From positions 1-44,206 of the forward strand of contig JAHYYP010000013.1 in NCBI GenBank assembly GCA_019424905.1: a stretch of 44,206 nucleotides of DNA, given 5' to 3'. The notes under the pieces were generated by a model. The model had not been told where the DNA came from and made no database searches. It worked only from the letters and a program-made list of their open reading frames with translations. Made by a program: the position numbers and the translations under genes. Position 1 is the stretch's first letter, and each line of letters opens with the position of its first letter. Positions 1 through 7,544 of the stretch are shown here, one piece after another. The stretch is from Collinsella sp. Lineage in GTDB: Bacteria; Actinomycetota; Coriobacteriia; Coriobacteriales; Coriobacteriaceae.

Positions 1-57
1 AACGGGGGCTTTTCTTTTATGGCAACACCGCATGGATTCGAACCTCGGTCGAGGCAC
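1..57 (+). repeat. Truncated first part of the 190-bp tRNA-associated unit
   Basis: The window opens with the right arm and T-run of a terminator, followed by a stretch nearly identical to 666-720 (accgcat, GATTCGAACCTCGGTCGAGG). This is the beginning of the unit seen complete at 220-409, 644-833 and 834-1023. It implies another tRNA-Arg copy or unit just outside the window. After about position 57 the similarity stops and the sequence becomes the promoter region of the next tRNA. Confidence 0.6.
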
Positions 58-101
58 GAACAACTTAATTATCACTCCGTAAAATTTTTCCAAATTGTCG
101 C

Positions 102-130
102 TTGACCCATCGAGGGGTCACGTGCATAAT
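102..130 (+). promoter_or_regulatory. Promoter of first tRNA-Arg
   Basis: TTGACC at 102-107 and CATAAT at 125-130 are separated by 17 bp and lie 12 bp before the tRNA. The second tRNA-Arg copy has the same arrangement at 526-554. Confidence 0.75.
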
Positions 131-142
131 AATCCGTGCGTT

Positions 143-219
143 GCGGCGTTACCTCAGCTGGATAGAGGGTCTGACTACGAATCAGAACGTCATAGGTTCG
201 AATCCTATACGCCGCACCA
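143..219 (+). tRNA. tRNA-Arg (anticodon ACG)
   Basis: A 77-nt cloverleaf with CCA encoded. The acceptor stem GCGGCGT (143-149) pairs with ACGCCGC (209-215), followed by A and CCA (217-219). The anticodon loop is CTACGAA, giving anticodon ACG, which after A-to-I editing reads CGU, CGC and CGA. The T arm has GGTTCGAATCC. The gene is identical to the copy at 567-643. It is followed by a terminator and a 190-bp unit that ends with a second copy of its last 20 nt. Confidence 0.95.
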
Positions 220-409
220 ATTGAGTTTTTAGCCTCCGGAAACGGGGGCTTTTCCTTTACGGGGGCATTGCGGAGATTCGAACCTCGTTCGAGGCGCGAG
301 CGTCAAGAAAACGCGGAGCGTTTTTAGCGAGCGGGCGAGTCCGCCGGCAGGCGGGCGAAGCCGGTGCGGATCCGCGCAGCGGATGCGCGGAATCCTATAC
401 GCCGCACCA
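220..409 (+). repeat. 190-bp unit ending in tRNA-Arg 3' end (diverged copy)
   Basis: The unit begins directly after the tRNA CCA and is exactly 190 bp. Its last 20 nt (390-409) repeat the tRNA-Arg 3' end, T-arm side through CCA. It holds a terminator (231-256), an inverted T-arm-like stretch near 275-297, an AAAACGC/GCGTTTT hairpin and GC-rich inverted repeats. It has no credible ORF. It differs at many positions from the two identical copies at 644-1023, but has the same length and order of parts. Confidence 0.8.
231..256 (+). terminator. Terminator after first tRNA-Arg
   Basis: AGCCTCCG (231-238), GAAA tetraloop and CGGGGGCT (243-250) form an 8-bp stem with one U-G pair, followed by TTTTCCTTT. 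Confidence 0.8.
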
Positions 410-418
410 ATTGAGTTT

Positions 419-445
419 AAAGCTCCCGGCAACGGGAGCTTTTCT
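419..445 (+). terminator. Terminator after the first 190-bp unit
   Basis: AAAGCTCCCG (419-428), GCAA tetraloop and CGGGAGCTTT (433-442) form a perfect 10-bp stem followed by a T-rich tail. Confidence 0.8.
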
Positions 446-525
446 TATATCGCGATGCGTCGAAGATCGCATCAAGTGATTAAAATGAGTAAAAATCAAA
501 TTCAATAACTTTTTTTGAAAAACGC

Positions 526-554
526 TTGACGATTATTCAGTCCATGTGCATAAT
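526..554 (+). promoter_or_regulatory. Promoter of second tRNA-Arg
   Basis: TTGACG at 526-531 and CATAAT at 549-554 with a 17-bp spacer, 12 bp before the tRNA. The upstream stretch 470-525 is AT-rich, possibly an UP element. Confidence 0.75.
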
Positions 555-566
555 AATCAACAAGTC

Positions 567-643
567 GCGGCGTTACCTCAGCTGGATAGAGGGTCTGACT
601 ACGAATCAGAACGTCATAGGTTCGAATCCTATACGCCGCACCA
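567..643 (+). tRNA. tRNA-Arg (anticodon ACG), second copy
   Basis: Identical to 143-219: 77 nt, acceptor GCGGCGT/ACGCCGC, loop CTACGAA with anticodon ACG, CCA encoded at 641-643. It starts 424 bp after the first copy and is followed by two 190-bp units in tandem. Confidence 0.95.
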
Positions 644-833
644 TTTGAGATTAAAGCTCCCGGCAACGGGGGCTTTTCTTTTACGTAAACACCGCATTGA
701 TTCGAACCTCGGTCGAGGCGCGGGCGTAAAGAAAACGCGGAGCGTTTTTAGCCCGCGGGCGAGCACGCCGGCAGGCGGGCGAAGCCGGTACGGATCCGCG
801 CAGCGGATGCGCGGAATCCTATACGCCGCACCA
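644..833 (+). repeat. 190-bp tRNA-tail unit, tandem copy 1
   Basis: Starts after the CCA of the second tRNA-Arg. Positions 814-833 repeat the last 20 nt of the tRNA. As far as could be compared by eye it is identical to 834-1023. It contains a terminator (653-681), an inverted T-arm-like stretch (about 696-718), an AAAACGC/GCGTTTT hairpin and GC-rich inverted repeats. Confidence 0.9.
653..681 (+). terminator. Terminator after second tRNA-Arg
   Basis: AAAGCTCCCG (653-662), GCAA, CGGGGGCTTT (667-676), then a T-rich tail. One U-G pair in a 10-bp stem. Confidence 0.8.
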
Positions 834-1023
834 TTTGAGATTAAAGCTCCCGGCAACGGGGGCTTTTCTTTTACGTAAACACCGCATTGATTCGAACCTC
901 GGTCGAGGCGCGGGCGTAAAGAAAACGCGGAGCGTTTTTAGCCCGCGGGCGAGCACGCCGGCAGGCGGGCGAAGCCGGTACGGATCCGCGCAGCGGATGC
1001 GCGGAATCCTATACGCCGCACCA
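834..1023 (+). repeat. 190-bp tRNA-tail unit, tandem copy 2
   Basis: A direct tandem duplicate of 644-833. Its last 20 nt (1004-1023) are again the tRNA-Arg 3' end including CCA. It is followed by the start of a third head (to about 1062) that breaks off inside the terminator tail. Confidence 0.9.
843..871 (+). terminator. Terminator, duplicate in repeat copy 2
   Basis: Same hairpin as 653-681, shifted by 190 bp. Confidence 0.75.
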
Positions 1024-1032
1024 TTTGAGATT

Positions 1033-1061
1033 AAAGCTCCCGGCAACGGGGGCTTTTCTTT
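1033..1061 (+). terminator. Terminator at end of tRNA-Arg repeat block
   Basis: Same hairpin again, shifted by another 190 bp. The sequence departs from the repeat just after its T-run. Confidence 0.75.
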
Positions 1062-1130
1062 TGCGCCAGCTTGAGTGCTTTCGTCCAAAGGGACGATTTC
1101 CTGTCGACTCGTGTAAGATTCCGAGTAGAT

Positions 1131-1149
1131 GTCGCGACTTATTCGCGAC
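1131..1149. promoter_or_regulatory. Inverted repeat in leader of TPR gene
   Basis: GTCGCGA (1131-1137), 5-nt spacer, TCGCGAC (1143-1149). It lies between a -10-like TAAGAT (1114-1119) and the gene start, so it could be an operator or a leader hairpin. A smaller hairpin, TCGTCC/GGACGA, lies at 1081-1096. No function can be assigned. Confidence 0.35.
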
Positions 1150-1186
1150 CACTCCTTCTTCAAGCGACCGATCAGGGTGATATTCC

Positions 1187-3628
1187 GTGGCAGAGCGTCC
1201 GACATACAAGCTCAGGTTTCTCGATCCCAAGAAGCGCTTTCCGGCGATGCCCGAGCAGCCTGCGGGACGCTCATATGGCGTGGTCTGGAAACTCTTTGGC
1301 GAGGATCAGCATGAATCTTGTTATGTCGTCGAATTCGTTGGCAAAAGCCATGTGTCGCTTTTGGGCTACGTAAGCGTTTCGGGTGAGGTGTACAAGGTGG
1401 ACCGCCCCGTCAGCGAGGCTCCGCTGCCCAACGATCCCGACATGGAACTGGTCCTTGACGAGTCGGACTCCGGTATTGGTGAGATTATGGTGAGGGGAGC
1501 AAACGGCACGATGCGCGCGTGCGCGCGAACCGTCGGCTTTCCCGAAGGTCCCATGCGCGAGCAGTCCGATCACGAGACATGGAATTCGACCCGCTCCCTT
1601 CCTTACGGTGAGTTCATGGCATCGATGTTCCTGCGCTACGTGATATTCGCTGACTCCGAAAATACCATTGCGAGCACGGCGGACGCCGACGGACTCGACG
1701 AGGGTATGCAAAACGTTGTCGACAAGATCAAGCTCGTAAAGCTGCCCGAGCCGGTCGAGGTGTTTTTGGGCTTTAACACGACACCGCTACCTGACGCTAT
1801 CGAGACGCTGCTCTACCGCGTTGACCATGCCGAGAATCCGAGCGGTATCGAGCGCTATGCCGCCGCCCTTATGAGTGAAATTGACTTGCCCCGCTTGCGC
1901 ACCATCGCCGCTAAGTCCGAGATGAGCCTGGCTCGCATCGATCGCTCAAAGCTTTTCTATCTCAATTTTGATCGTAGTCTGCTAGACCAGGACGAGATTG
2001 ACACGCTGCTCGCCATCGAGTGCCGTCTCAACCGCCTCTCCGGCATCCTTGAGCACATCGGGGCCGGATTGGTCCCTGCGGCATCCTCGCCGAGCCTTGA
2101 GGGCTGCGCGCTCTTTGATGCGTGGCATATCGCCAAGACGACCAACGATGTTCCCCGACTGCTCGATACAACCTCGAGCGACAACCCGTGGTCCAAACCG
2201 GGAACGGTGGCTTGCCAGCCGGGCGGTGAGTGGGATGTGCGTACCCGCTTCGCGCGTATTGTCGAGGCGCTTAACGTGGTCACGCGGCTCGACTATACCT
2301 ATCGGGCAAACGTTGCCGAGGGGATTATGCTCGTTCGGTTTGGGCAGTCTGTCGTTGATGCCATGCCGCAACGTGAATACGACGCTCAAGATGACGCCTG
2401 GCACGAGCTGGACGAGGACACGCGCACGATCTGGGCCGCGGAGCACGATGCGCGCGTGGCGCTCACGCTTGCGGCAGCGTGTTTTGCCGCGGGCACCTGC
2501 ATCACGCGCTGCTATGTGCAGATTGCTGCTCCCGACAGTGAGCAGGGCGAGTGCGTTGTCGCAACGTATTTCTTTGGGCGCGCGGCCTATCTGGCCGATT
2601 GCGTGCCTGTCGCCAAGGATCTTGAGAGCATGGACATGGACGATATGCCGTGCAAGCGTGTGCTTGAGGCATATGAGTCAACCGCTCCGGAGACGATTGA
2701 ACCTGCGGAGGTTCATGCTCGTCCGCGTGATGACCATCGCATGCTGCCGCCGGCGCTGCGCGATCTGCTGCTTGCCGATACGGCTGACGAGCTGGAGGTC
2801 ATGGAAGAGGACGACGACCCATACGTGGCCCGTGTTGTTGAATTGCGCGAGCAGGCAAAAGTCGACCGTACAGGTGCTTTTGAAGGCTTTTCCCGTCTTG
2901 TTGAGGAGTTGGAGGCTAAGTGCGCCGTCGCCGAGCTTTTGGCGACAGGTCCGGTTCAAACGCAGTTTTGCGATAACCAGCTGGTGCGCATGGTGCTACC
3001 GGTGTTGGAAGAAGACCACTCTGTGCGAATCCTTCGTGCGCCCGATGCGCTGTACTTTGCCCAGCACGAGATCTGCAGCTTTTACGCCGAGCAAGAGGAC
3101 TTTGAACGAGCACTGCCCGAGGTGCGCCATCTTTACGATCTGGCGCGCTCGTCCATGCAGTCGCACTTTGCGCTCATCAACGTGCTTGCGCGTCTGGAGC
3201 GCTTTGACGAGATTATCGAGGTGGCGCGCCACGGCCTACGTATTGCCAGCGATCGTTCTGCAATCGGTTACCTGTTCTATCGCTTGGCGTTTGCCTATTG
3301 GAATTGCGATCAGCTCGACCTGGCGCTGGCTTGTTACCGTCTGGTGCCGCGCGGTGAGGAATCGGGCAGCAGCGCGCTGGAAGAAATGCAGGGCCTTATG
3401 AACGAGATGGGCGTCAGCGAGCCTCCGACGTTCGAGGAAGCGGTCGAGACCATCCACAAGGCTGAACTAGAGCTGCCGCCAGTGTCCGCCGTGACGAATC
3501 AGCTGGCAGATGCCGCTGTGCAACTGGTCGACAACGGTTTCTTTTTCCTGGCGCGCGGTTGTATCTTCCAAATGTGGCGCACCATGGGCAACGACGAGCT
3601 CGGCTCCCTCAACCGCTCGCTGGGGTAG
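1187..3628 (+). CDS. Large TPR-containing protein of unknown function
   Basis: An 813-residue soluble protein with no signal peptide or membrane segment. It is not a family I can name. It starts at GTG 1187, with AGGGTGA about 7 nt upstream. Residues 1-600 are acidic and show no recognised motif. Residues about 615-725 look like tetratricopeptide-type helical pairs (YFAQHEICSFYAEQEDFERAL, then LARLERFDEIIEVARHGL, then RLAFAYWNCDQLDLALACYRL), which usually mediate protein-protein contacts. The gene stands alone, with tRNA genes on both sides and a leader dyad at 1131-1149. Codon use matches its neighbours, so recent transfer is not indicated. Coding status is secure from length; function is open. 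Confidence 0.85.
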   Translation: MAERPTYKLRFLDPKKRFPAMPEQPAGRSYGVVWKLFGEDQHESCYVVEFVGKSHVSLLGYVSVSGEVYKVDRPVSEAPLPNDPDMELVLDESDSGIGEIMVRGANGTMRACARTVGFPEGPMREQSDHETWNSTRSLPYGEFMASMFLRYVIFADSENTIASTADADGLDEGMQNVVDKIKLVKLPEPVEVFLGFNTTPLPDAIETLLYRVDHAENPSGIERYAAALMSEIDLPRLRTIAAKSEMSLARIDRSKLFYLNFDRSLLDQDEIDTLLAIECRLNRLSGILEHIGAGLVPAASSPSLEGCALFDAWHIAKTTNDVPRLLDTTSSDNPWSKPGTVACQPGGEWDVRTRFARIVEALNVVTRLDYTYRANVAEGIMLVRFGQSVVDAMPQREYDAQDDAWHELDEDTRTIWAAEHDARVALTLAAACFAAGTCITRCYVQIAAPDSEQGECVVATYFFGRAAYLADCVPVAKDLESMDMDDMPCKRVLEAYESTAPETIEPAEVHARPRDDHRMLPPALRDLLLADTADELEVMEEDDDPYVARVVELREQAKVDRTGAFEGFSRLVEELEAKCAVAELLATGPVQTQFCDNQLVRMVLPVLEEDHSVRILRAPDALYFAQHEICSFYAEQEDFERALPEVRHLYDLARSSMQSHFALINVLARLERFDEIIEVARHGLRIASDRSAIGYLFYRLAFAYWNCDQLDLALACYRLVPRGEESGSSALEEMQGLMNEMGVSEPPTFEEAVETIHKAELELPPVSAVTNQLADAAVQLVDNGFFFLARGCIFQMWRTMGNDELGSLNRSLG

Positions 3629-3677
3629 GCGATGCTTTCAAGAAGGAAAGGCTGCTAGGCAATTAGAAAATTTCCTC

Positions 3678-3706
3678 TTGCTCATCCTTGGCTGTTTGGT
3701 TACTAT
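3678..3706 (+). promoter_or_regulatory. Promoter of tRNA-Ser
   Basis: TTGCTC (3678-3683) and TACTAT (3701-3706), 17-bp spacer, 14 bp before the tRNA. Confidence 0.65.
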
Positions 3707-3720
3707 AGAACGGCTGTTAC

Positions 3721-3811
3721 GGAGAGCTGACCGAGAGGCCGAAGGTGCTCGCCTGCTAAGCGAGTATGCCCCAAAAGGGCATCTGGGGTTCGAATCCCCA
3801 GCTCTCCGCCA
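3721..3811 (+). tRNA. tRNA-Ser (anticodon GCT)
   Basis: A 91-nt class II tRNA. The acceptor GGAGAGC (3721-3727) pairs with GCTCTCC (3801-3807), followed by G and CCA (3809-3811). The anticodon loop CTGCTAA gives GCT, reading AGC and AGU. The long variable arm TGCCCC/GGGCA is typical of serine tRNAs. Confidence 0.95.
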
Positions 3812-3825
3812 GTATGACTTGAAAG

Positions 3826-3850
3826 AAGGGTCCCATTTGGGGCCCTTTTT
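3826..3850 (+). terminator. Terminator of tRNA-Ser
   Basis: AAGGGTCCC (3826-3834), ATTT loop, GGGGCCCTT (3839-3847), then Ts. The single imperfect pair is U-G on the + strand. Confidence 0.85.
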
Positions 3851-3860
3851 ATTATCAAGA

Positions 3861-3884
3861 ATGGCGGCTGGGGATTCGAACCCT
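3861..3884 (-). other. Antisense tRNA 3'-end-like fragment
   Basis: Read on the minus strand this gives GGGTTCGAATCCCCAGCCG plus CCA, matching the T arm and part of the 3' end of tRNA-Ser but without the rest of a cloverleaf. It sits just after the tRNA terminator. A comparable inverted T-arm fragment follows each tRNA-Arg. It is probably a recombination remnant and not a functional tRNA. Confidence 0.5.
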
Positions 3885-3885
3885 C

Positions 3886-3918
3886 AAAAAAAGGAGGCAT
3901 CCTTTCGGACGCCTCCTT
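3886..3918 (-). terminator. Terminator of dacA
   Basis: AAAGGAGGC-A-TCC pairs with GGA-C-GCCTCCTTT around a TTTC loop. On the minus strand the tail is a run of T. The single mismatch (A opposite C on +) becomes a G-U pair in minus-strand RNA, fitting termination of the minus-strand gene. Confidence 0.8.
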
Positions 3919-3943
3919 TCAGTGGGCTTATTATTCTTGCGCC

Positions 3944-5284
3944 CTACACCTCGGGCGCCTTGGCGACGGTCTCGCTTTCTGCCGTGAGTGGGCGGTTGTC
4001 GATGCGACGGCCCAAGCGATCGAGCTTCACGAGCAGCCATTCAATGGGATTCGGCCCTGCGCCTTCCTCGTCGGCAACTAGGTCCATGACGGCGATCTTG
4101 GTGCCGTCCTGCTTGAGCGTGACGCTACCCACCTTGTCGCCCACATGCACCGTGCCCGAAAGATCGTCGTAGCTAACCTTTTCGGTCACCTCGCCGGCAA
4201 GGGAAAACACGGTCGCTTGCGCCGTGGGATCGGCGAGTGTGGCGTCGATCGTCTTATCCGTCCAGTCGGTTTGGCCAATGCGCGCCATAAGCGGGTTGCC
4301 GTTGGCGGTCTTTTCCTGTGTGTTGGCGATTGCGACCGTCACCTTGTGGCCGTAGTACCAGTTGGCAAGGGTGGCGGTATCGGTAAAGCGCTGGTCGGTG
4401 GTGGTGGAGTTCAAAACGACGGTGTAGATCTCGTCGCCGTCGCGGTTGTAGGCGCTCGTGAAGCAGTAGCCCGCGTCGTCGGTGGTGCCGGTCTTGCCGC
4501 CAATATTGCCATCTTGGCCCAGCAAATAGTTATGCGTGTCCATGGAATGCGAATGGTCGGTGCCGTCGGCGCCCGTGACCTCGATCCAGGAATCCTCGCT
4601 CGCTACGACCTCGCGGATCGTATCGTTTTTCATGGCCTCCTGCATCATCAGCGCTACGTCGTGTGCGGTTGAGTGCATATCGCCAGCCCACTCATCAAAG
4701 TCCAGACCATGCGGGTTTTCAAAAAGCGTGCCGGTGCAACCGAGCTTCTTAGCGCGCTCGTTCATGGCTTTCACAAATGTTGCCTCGGCGTCTTTGGTCT
4801 TAGGGTCGATCTTCTTGCCCACATATTCGGCGAGCACGATGGCGGCATCGTTGCCCGAGGGAATCATCAGGCCGCGCAGTGCCTGCTTCACGGTGAGCTC
4901 GTCGCCTTCGAGTAGGCCGGCTGTTGAATTGCCCACGGTGGCTGCGGCGTTGCTCACCGTGACCTTCTCGTCCATCTTGCAATTCTCGACGGTTAGGATT
5001 GCGGTCATGACCTTGGTGATCGAGGCAATCTTGACCTGCTCATCGGCACCGCGGGCATAGTAGACGGTGCCGTCTTTGCCCATGACGAGGGCATTGGTCG
5101 CATCGATATCGGGCAGGTTTTCGGCCGTGATGCCGCGCGCATCGGCGGTTTTGCCGCAAACATTGTCGGTCGTGAGTACTTGGGCGCCGGCGACGGTGGG
5201 CACGCCAGCGGCAAGGGCGATAGCGCAGACAAAGCCGGCGGCAAGCTGGGCTGAGCGCTTTGCAAAAGAGGTGAGGGACTTCAC
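3944..5284 (-). CDS. dacA: D-alanyl-D-alanine carboxypeptidase (PBP5/DacA family, S11)
   Basis: Trims the terminal D-Ala from peptidoglycan stem peptides outside the membrane. All three penicillin-binding motifs are visible: SxxK as SITK with the active serine near residue 88, SGN near 143, and KTG near 264. I chose GTG at 5284: it gives a normal signal peptide (KSLTSFAKR, then a hydrophobic stretch ending in AGA) and lies 30-odd nt after a -10-like TATACT on the minus strand (5324-5329). An ATG at 5395 would add 37 residues encoded across that promoter. The product is 446 residues, a usual length. The C-terminal region after KTG resembles the PBP5 beta-rich domain, but no clear C-terminal membrane anchor is seen. 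It is divergent from a VanR-like regulator, which may control it. Confidence 0.9.
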   Translation of the reverse strand: MKSLTSFAKRSAQLAAGFVCAIALAAGVPTVAGAQVLTTDNVCGKTADARGITAENLPDIDATNALVMGKDGTVYYARGADEQVKIASITKVMTAILTVENCKMDEKVTVSNAAATVGNSTAGLLEGDELTVKQALRGLMIPSGNDAAIVLAEYVGKKIDPKTKDAEATFVKAMNERAKKLGCTGTLFENPHGLDFDEWAGDMHSTAHDVALMMQEAMKNDTIREVVASEDSWIEVTGADGTDHSHSMDTHNYLLGQDGNIGGKTGTTDDAGYCFTSAYNRDGDEIYTVVLNSTTTDQRFTDTATLANWYYGHKVTVAIANTQEKTANGNPLMARIGQTDWTDKTIDATLADPTAQATVFSLAGEVTEKVSYDDLSGTVHVGDKVGSVTLKQDGTKIAVMDLVADEEGAGPNPIEWLLVKLDRLGRRIDNRPLTAESETVAKAPEV

Positions 5285-5323
5285 AGATTTCGCTTTCGAC
5301 GGGATGGTCTCTTCTGGAACTAG

Positions 5324-5329
5324 AGTATA
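5324..5329 (-). promoter_or_regulatory. -10 element of dacA
   Basis: TATACT on the minus strand, about 40 nt before the GTG start. No good -35 is visible at 17 bp, so activation may be needed. Confidence 0.45.
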
Positions 5330-5400
5330 TCGTTTGCCGGTGTCGGCGATCATCGCGTGCGTGCGTGGCCCACATCCGCGCCCGAACGGGCACAAGGGTG

Positions 5401-5461
5401 CTTAAGGCCGACTTAATCACCCACGCTTGTTGTGTGTGGCATGCGCCCCCTCGGGCATAAT
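5401..5461 (+). promoter_or_regulatory. Regulatory region of VanRS-like operon with 11-bp direct repeats
   Basis: CTTAA occurs at 5401-5405 and 5412-5416, an 11-bp period typical of OmpR/PhoB-type regulator half-sites. CATAAT at 5456-5461 is a probable -10, 20 bp before the start codon, with a weak -35. This suggests autoregulation, or joint control with divergent dacA. It is inferred from pattern only. Confidence 0.45.
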
Positions 5462-5481
5462 GGAGCGCGAGAGGAGCACGC

Positions 5482-6177
5482 ATGAACGAGCGCATTTTGG
5501 TAGTTGATGACGAAAAGGCCATCGCCGACTTGGTTGGTATCTACCTTACAAAAGAAGGCTTTGATGTCCAGATTGCCTATAGCGGGGCCGATGCGGCCAA
5601 GGCAATCTTGGAGCAGGAGTTCGATCTGGCGCTGCTGGATGTCATGCTGCCCGATATCGATGGGTTTGAGCTGCTGCGTACGATCCGTTCCAGCCATACC
5701 TATCCCGTGATCATGCTGACGGCGCGCGATGCCCAGCAAGACAAGATCGAGGGTCTTTCGCTTGGCGCGGACGATTACGTGGTTAAGCCGTTCCGTCCGC
5801 TGGAGCTCATCGCGCGCGTGCACGCTCAACTTCGCCGCTACACCAGCTACGGTAGCCGCGCACAGGCGGCCGAGTCGCTGACCCTCCAGCTCGACGGCCT
5901 GGAGATCAACCGCGATGCTCGTTCCGTGACAGTGGACGGTTCACCGGTTCGCCTCACGCCCATCGAGTATTCCATCTTGCTGTATCTGGTCGAGCATCGC
6001 GGCAGCGTGGCGGCCGTGGAGGACCTGTTCCGCGCGGTGTGGAACGAGGACTTTATGCCCGGCTCCAACAATACGGTGATGGTGCACATTCGCCACCTGC
6101 GCGAAAAGATCGGCGACGACGCACAAAAGCCGCGCTTTATCAAAAACGTCTGGGGCGTCGGCTACATAATCGAATAG
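5482..6177 (+). CDS. OmpR-family response regulator (VanR-like)
   Basis: A 231-residue DNA-binding response regulator. The receiver domain (about 1-120) shows the acidic pair DDE near residue 9, the phospho-acceptor Asp53 in LLDVMLPD, the conserved Thr in MLTA and the Lys in VVKPF. The C-terminal winged helix (about 135-231) has the typical LTPIEYSILLYLVEHRG and NTVMVHIRHLREKIG segments. The ribosome site GAGAGGAGC precedes the ATG. Its kinase follows after 25 bp. The divergent D,D-carboxypeptidase makes cell-wall control plausible; VanR-type resistance itself cannot be claimed, since no vanHAX genes are in the window. Confidence 0.93.
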   Translation: MNERILVVDDEKAIADLVGIYLTKEGFDVQIAYSGADAAKAILEQEFDLALLDVMLPDIDGFELLRTIRSSHTYPVIMLTARDAQQDKIEGLSLGADDYVVKPFRPLELIARVHAQLRRYTSYGSRAQAAESLTLQLDGLEINRDARSVTVDGSPVRLTPIEYSILLYLVEHRGSVAAVEDLFRAVWNEDFMPGSNNTVMVHIRHLREKIGDDAQKPRFIKNVWGVGYIIE

Positions 6178-6202
6178 CGCCTTTGATGGTGGGGAAGTGG
6201 AT

Positions 6203-7441
6203 ATGACAAAAGACGATAGGCAGGCATTCGAGGTGCCCGATCGACTCTTTGAATACGTGAGGTCGGTCGTCGACAACCGCGCGCTTGCAACGGTGCTGCT
6301 CTTTTTGCTGAGCCTGCTGCTGATTGGCATCGATAACATCGCCGGAATCTTGGCGGTGCTGCTTATCGGCTTTTTGCTGATCGATCGATTCGAAATCGTT
6401 CGCCGCTGCGTGGTGATTGGCGGCGCCGCGTGGGCCATGACGTTGGCGATTGGCGCCATGGCGCTCGGCGGCATTGAAGGGCCGGTGCTGTTCGATGCCG
6501 GCTTTGTATTCAACATGCTTGGCTTTGTGCTGGCGCTTGCCGTGTGCGTGCTGTTCTTGTGCGGCCGCGCCCTGTACTACCAGGGCTACGAGCAGGGCGA
6601 GCAGCATGCCGATTGTGTGCTGGCCGCTCGTATTCAAGATCGCCTGATCGATCACCCCGACACCTGGGACAACATCGACGGCGACTTCTTGGAGGCCGAG
6701 GGCGCCCTTAACCGCGTGCGTGACCGTGAGCGCAAGGTGCAGCAAGCTCTGCGTGACGAGTCGCATCGCAAGGACGATCTGGTCACGTACTTGGCACATG
6801 ACCTGCGCACCCCGCTTGCCAGCGTGGTGGGCTATCTTTCGCTGCTGCAAGAGGCTCCCGAGCTGCCGGTTGAGCAACGTACGCACTTTACGGGCGTGGC
6901 GCTCGACAAGGCGCACCGGCTCGATGCACTCATCGAAGAGTTCTTCGATATCACGCGCTTTGACTTCCACGATATCGTGCTCACGCGCGGCTATGTTGAT
7001 CTGGGGTTGCTGCTGGCTCAGGTGACTGACGAGTTCTATCCCATCCTCAACGAGCAGCATAAGGAAGTCCAAGTTGATATTCGCGAGGACCTGACGGTGC
7101 TCGTGGATGGCGACAAGATGGCCCGCGTGTTTAACAACATCATGAAAAACGCCGTCGCCTATAGCTATGAGGGCTCGACTATCACGATCGAGGCCGGGCG
7201 CCAAGACGATGGCGGCGTGCGCGTGCGCTTTATCAATCAGGGCGATCCTATCCCTGCGGCTAAGCTCAAGGTGATCTTTGAGAAGTTCTATCGCCTGGAT
7301 GCGGCGCGTGCGACCAATCGCGGTGGTGCCGGTCTGGGCCTTGCTATTGCCAAGGAGATCATCGCGGCACACGGCGGTACCGTTGCATGTGAATCGACGC
7401 CCGAACACACGATATTCACCATCGAGCTGCCCGCCGCATAG
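6203..7441 (+). CDS. Sensor histidine kinase (VanS-like)
   Basis: Membrane sensor that phosphorylates the regulator just upstream. Hydrophobic segments fill residues about 24-130 (probably four helices) with little room for an extracellular domain, so the signal may be sensed in or near the membrane. The H box is LAHDLRTPLAS with His near 199, the N box is NIMKNAVAYS, and the G2 box is GGAGLGLAIAKEI near the C-terminus. ATG 6203 is preferred over GTG 6197, because GGGGAAG lies 6 nt upstream of it. Length is 412 residues. It ends about 100 bp before pstB. Confidence 0.92.
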   Translation: MTKDDRQAFEVPDRLFEYVRSVVDNRALATVLLFLLSLLLIGIDNIAGILAVLLIGFLLIDRFEIVRRCVVIGGAAWAMTLAIGAMALGGIEGPVLFDAGFVFNMLGFVLALAVCVLFLCGRALYYQGYEQGEQHADCVLAARIQDRLIDHPDTWDNIDGDFLEAEGALNRVRDRERKVQQALRDESHRKDDLVTYLAHDLRTPLASVVGYLSLLQEAPELPVEQRTHFTGVALDKAHRLDALIEEFFDITRFDFHDIVLTRGYVDLGLLLAQVTDEFYPILNEQHKEVQVDIREDLTVLVDGDKMARVFNNIMKNAVAYSYEGSTITIEAGRQDDGGVRVRFINQGDPIPAAKLKVIFEKFYRLDAARATNRGGAGLGLAIAKEIIAAHGGTVACESTPEHTIFTIELPAA

Positions 7442-7462
7442 CCAGCGTGCCCTTACAAACAC

Positions 7463-7482
7463 TTGACAATGCGCTCACGTGC
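7463..7482 (+). promoter_or_regulatory. Possible pstB promoter
   Basis: A perfect -35 hexamer TTGACA lies at 7463-7468. A TATGAG sits 15 bp later, a short spacer with a weak -10. The region 7442-7544 separates the kinase from pstB, so pstB may have its own promoter. No clear Pho box was recognised. Confidence 0.35.
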
Positions 7483-7544
7483 ATATGAGCCGCGATTTCT
7501 ACTATCGATACTGCTGAATTGATATCGATGTGGAGGTATGCGGT

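Noticed and set aside
644..1023. Small genes within the 190-bp repeats
   Set aside because: The open frames are just the repeat read through terminators and tRNA tails, with no ribosome sites or protein-like composition.
5482..7441. Glycopeptide resistance VanRS system
   Set aside because: The regulator and kinase are of that general type, but no vanH, vanA/B or vanX homologue is nearby, and the adjacent carboxypeptidase is a serine PBP5-type enzyme, not VanXY.
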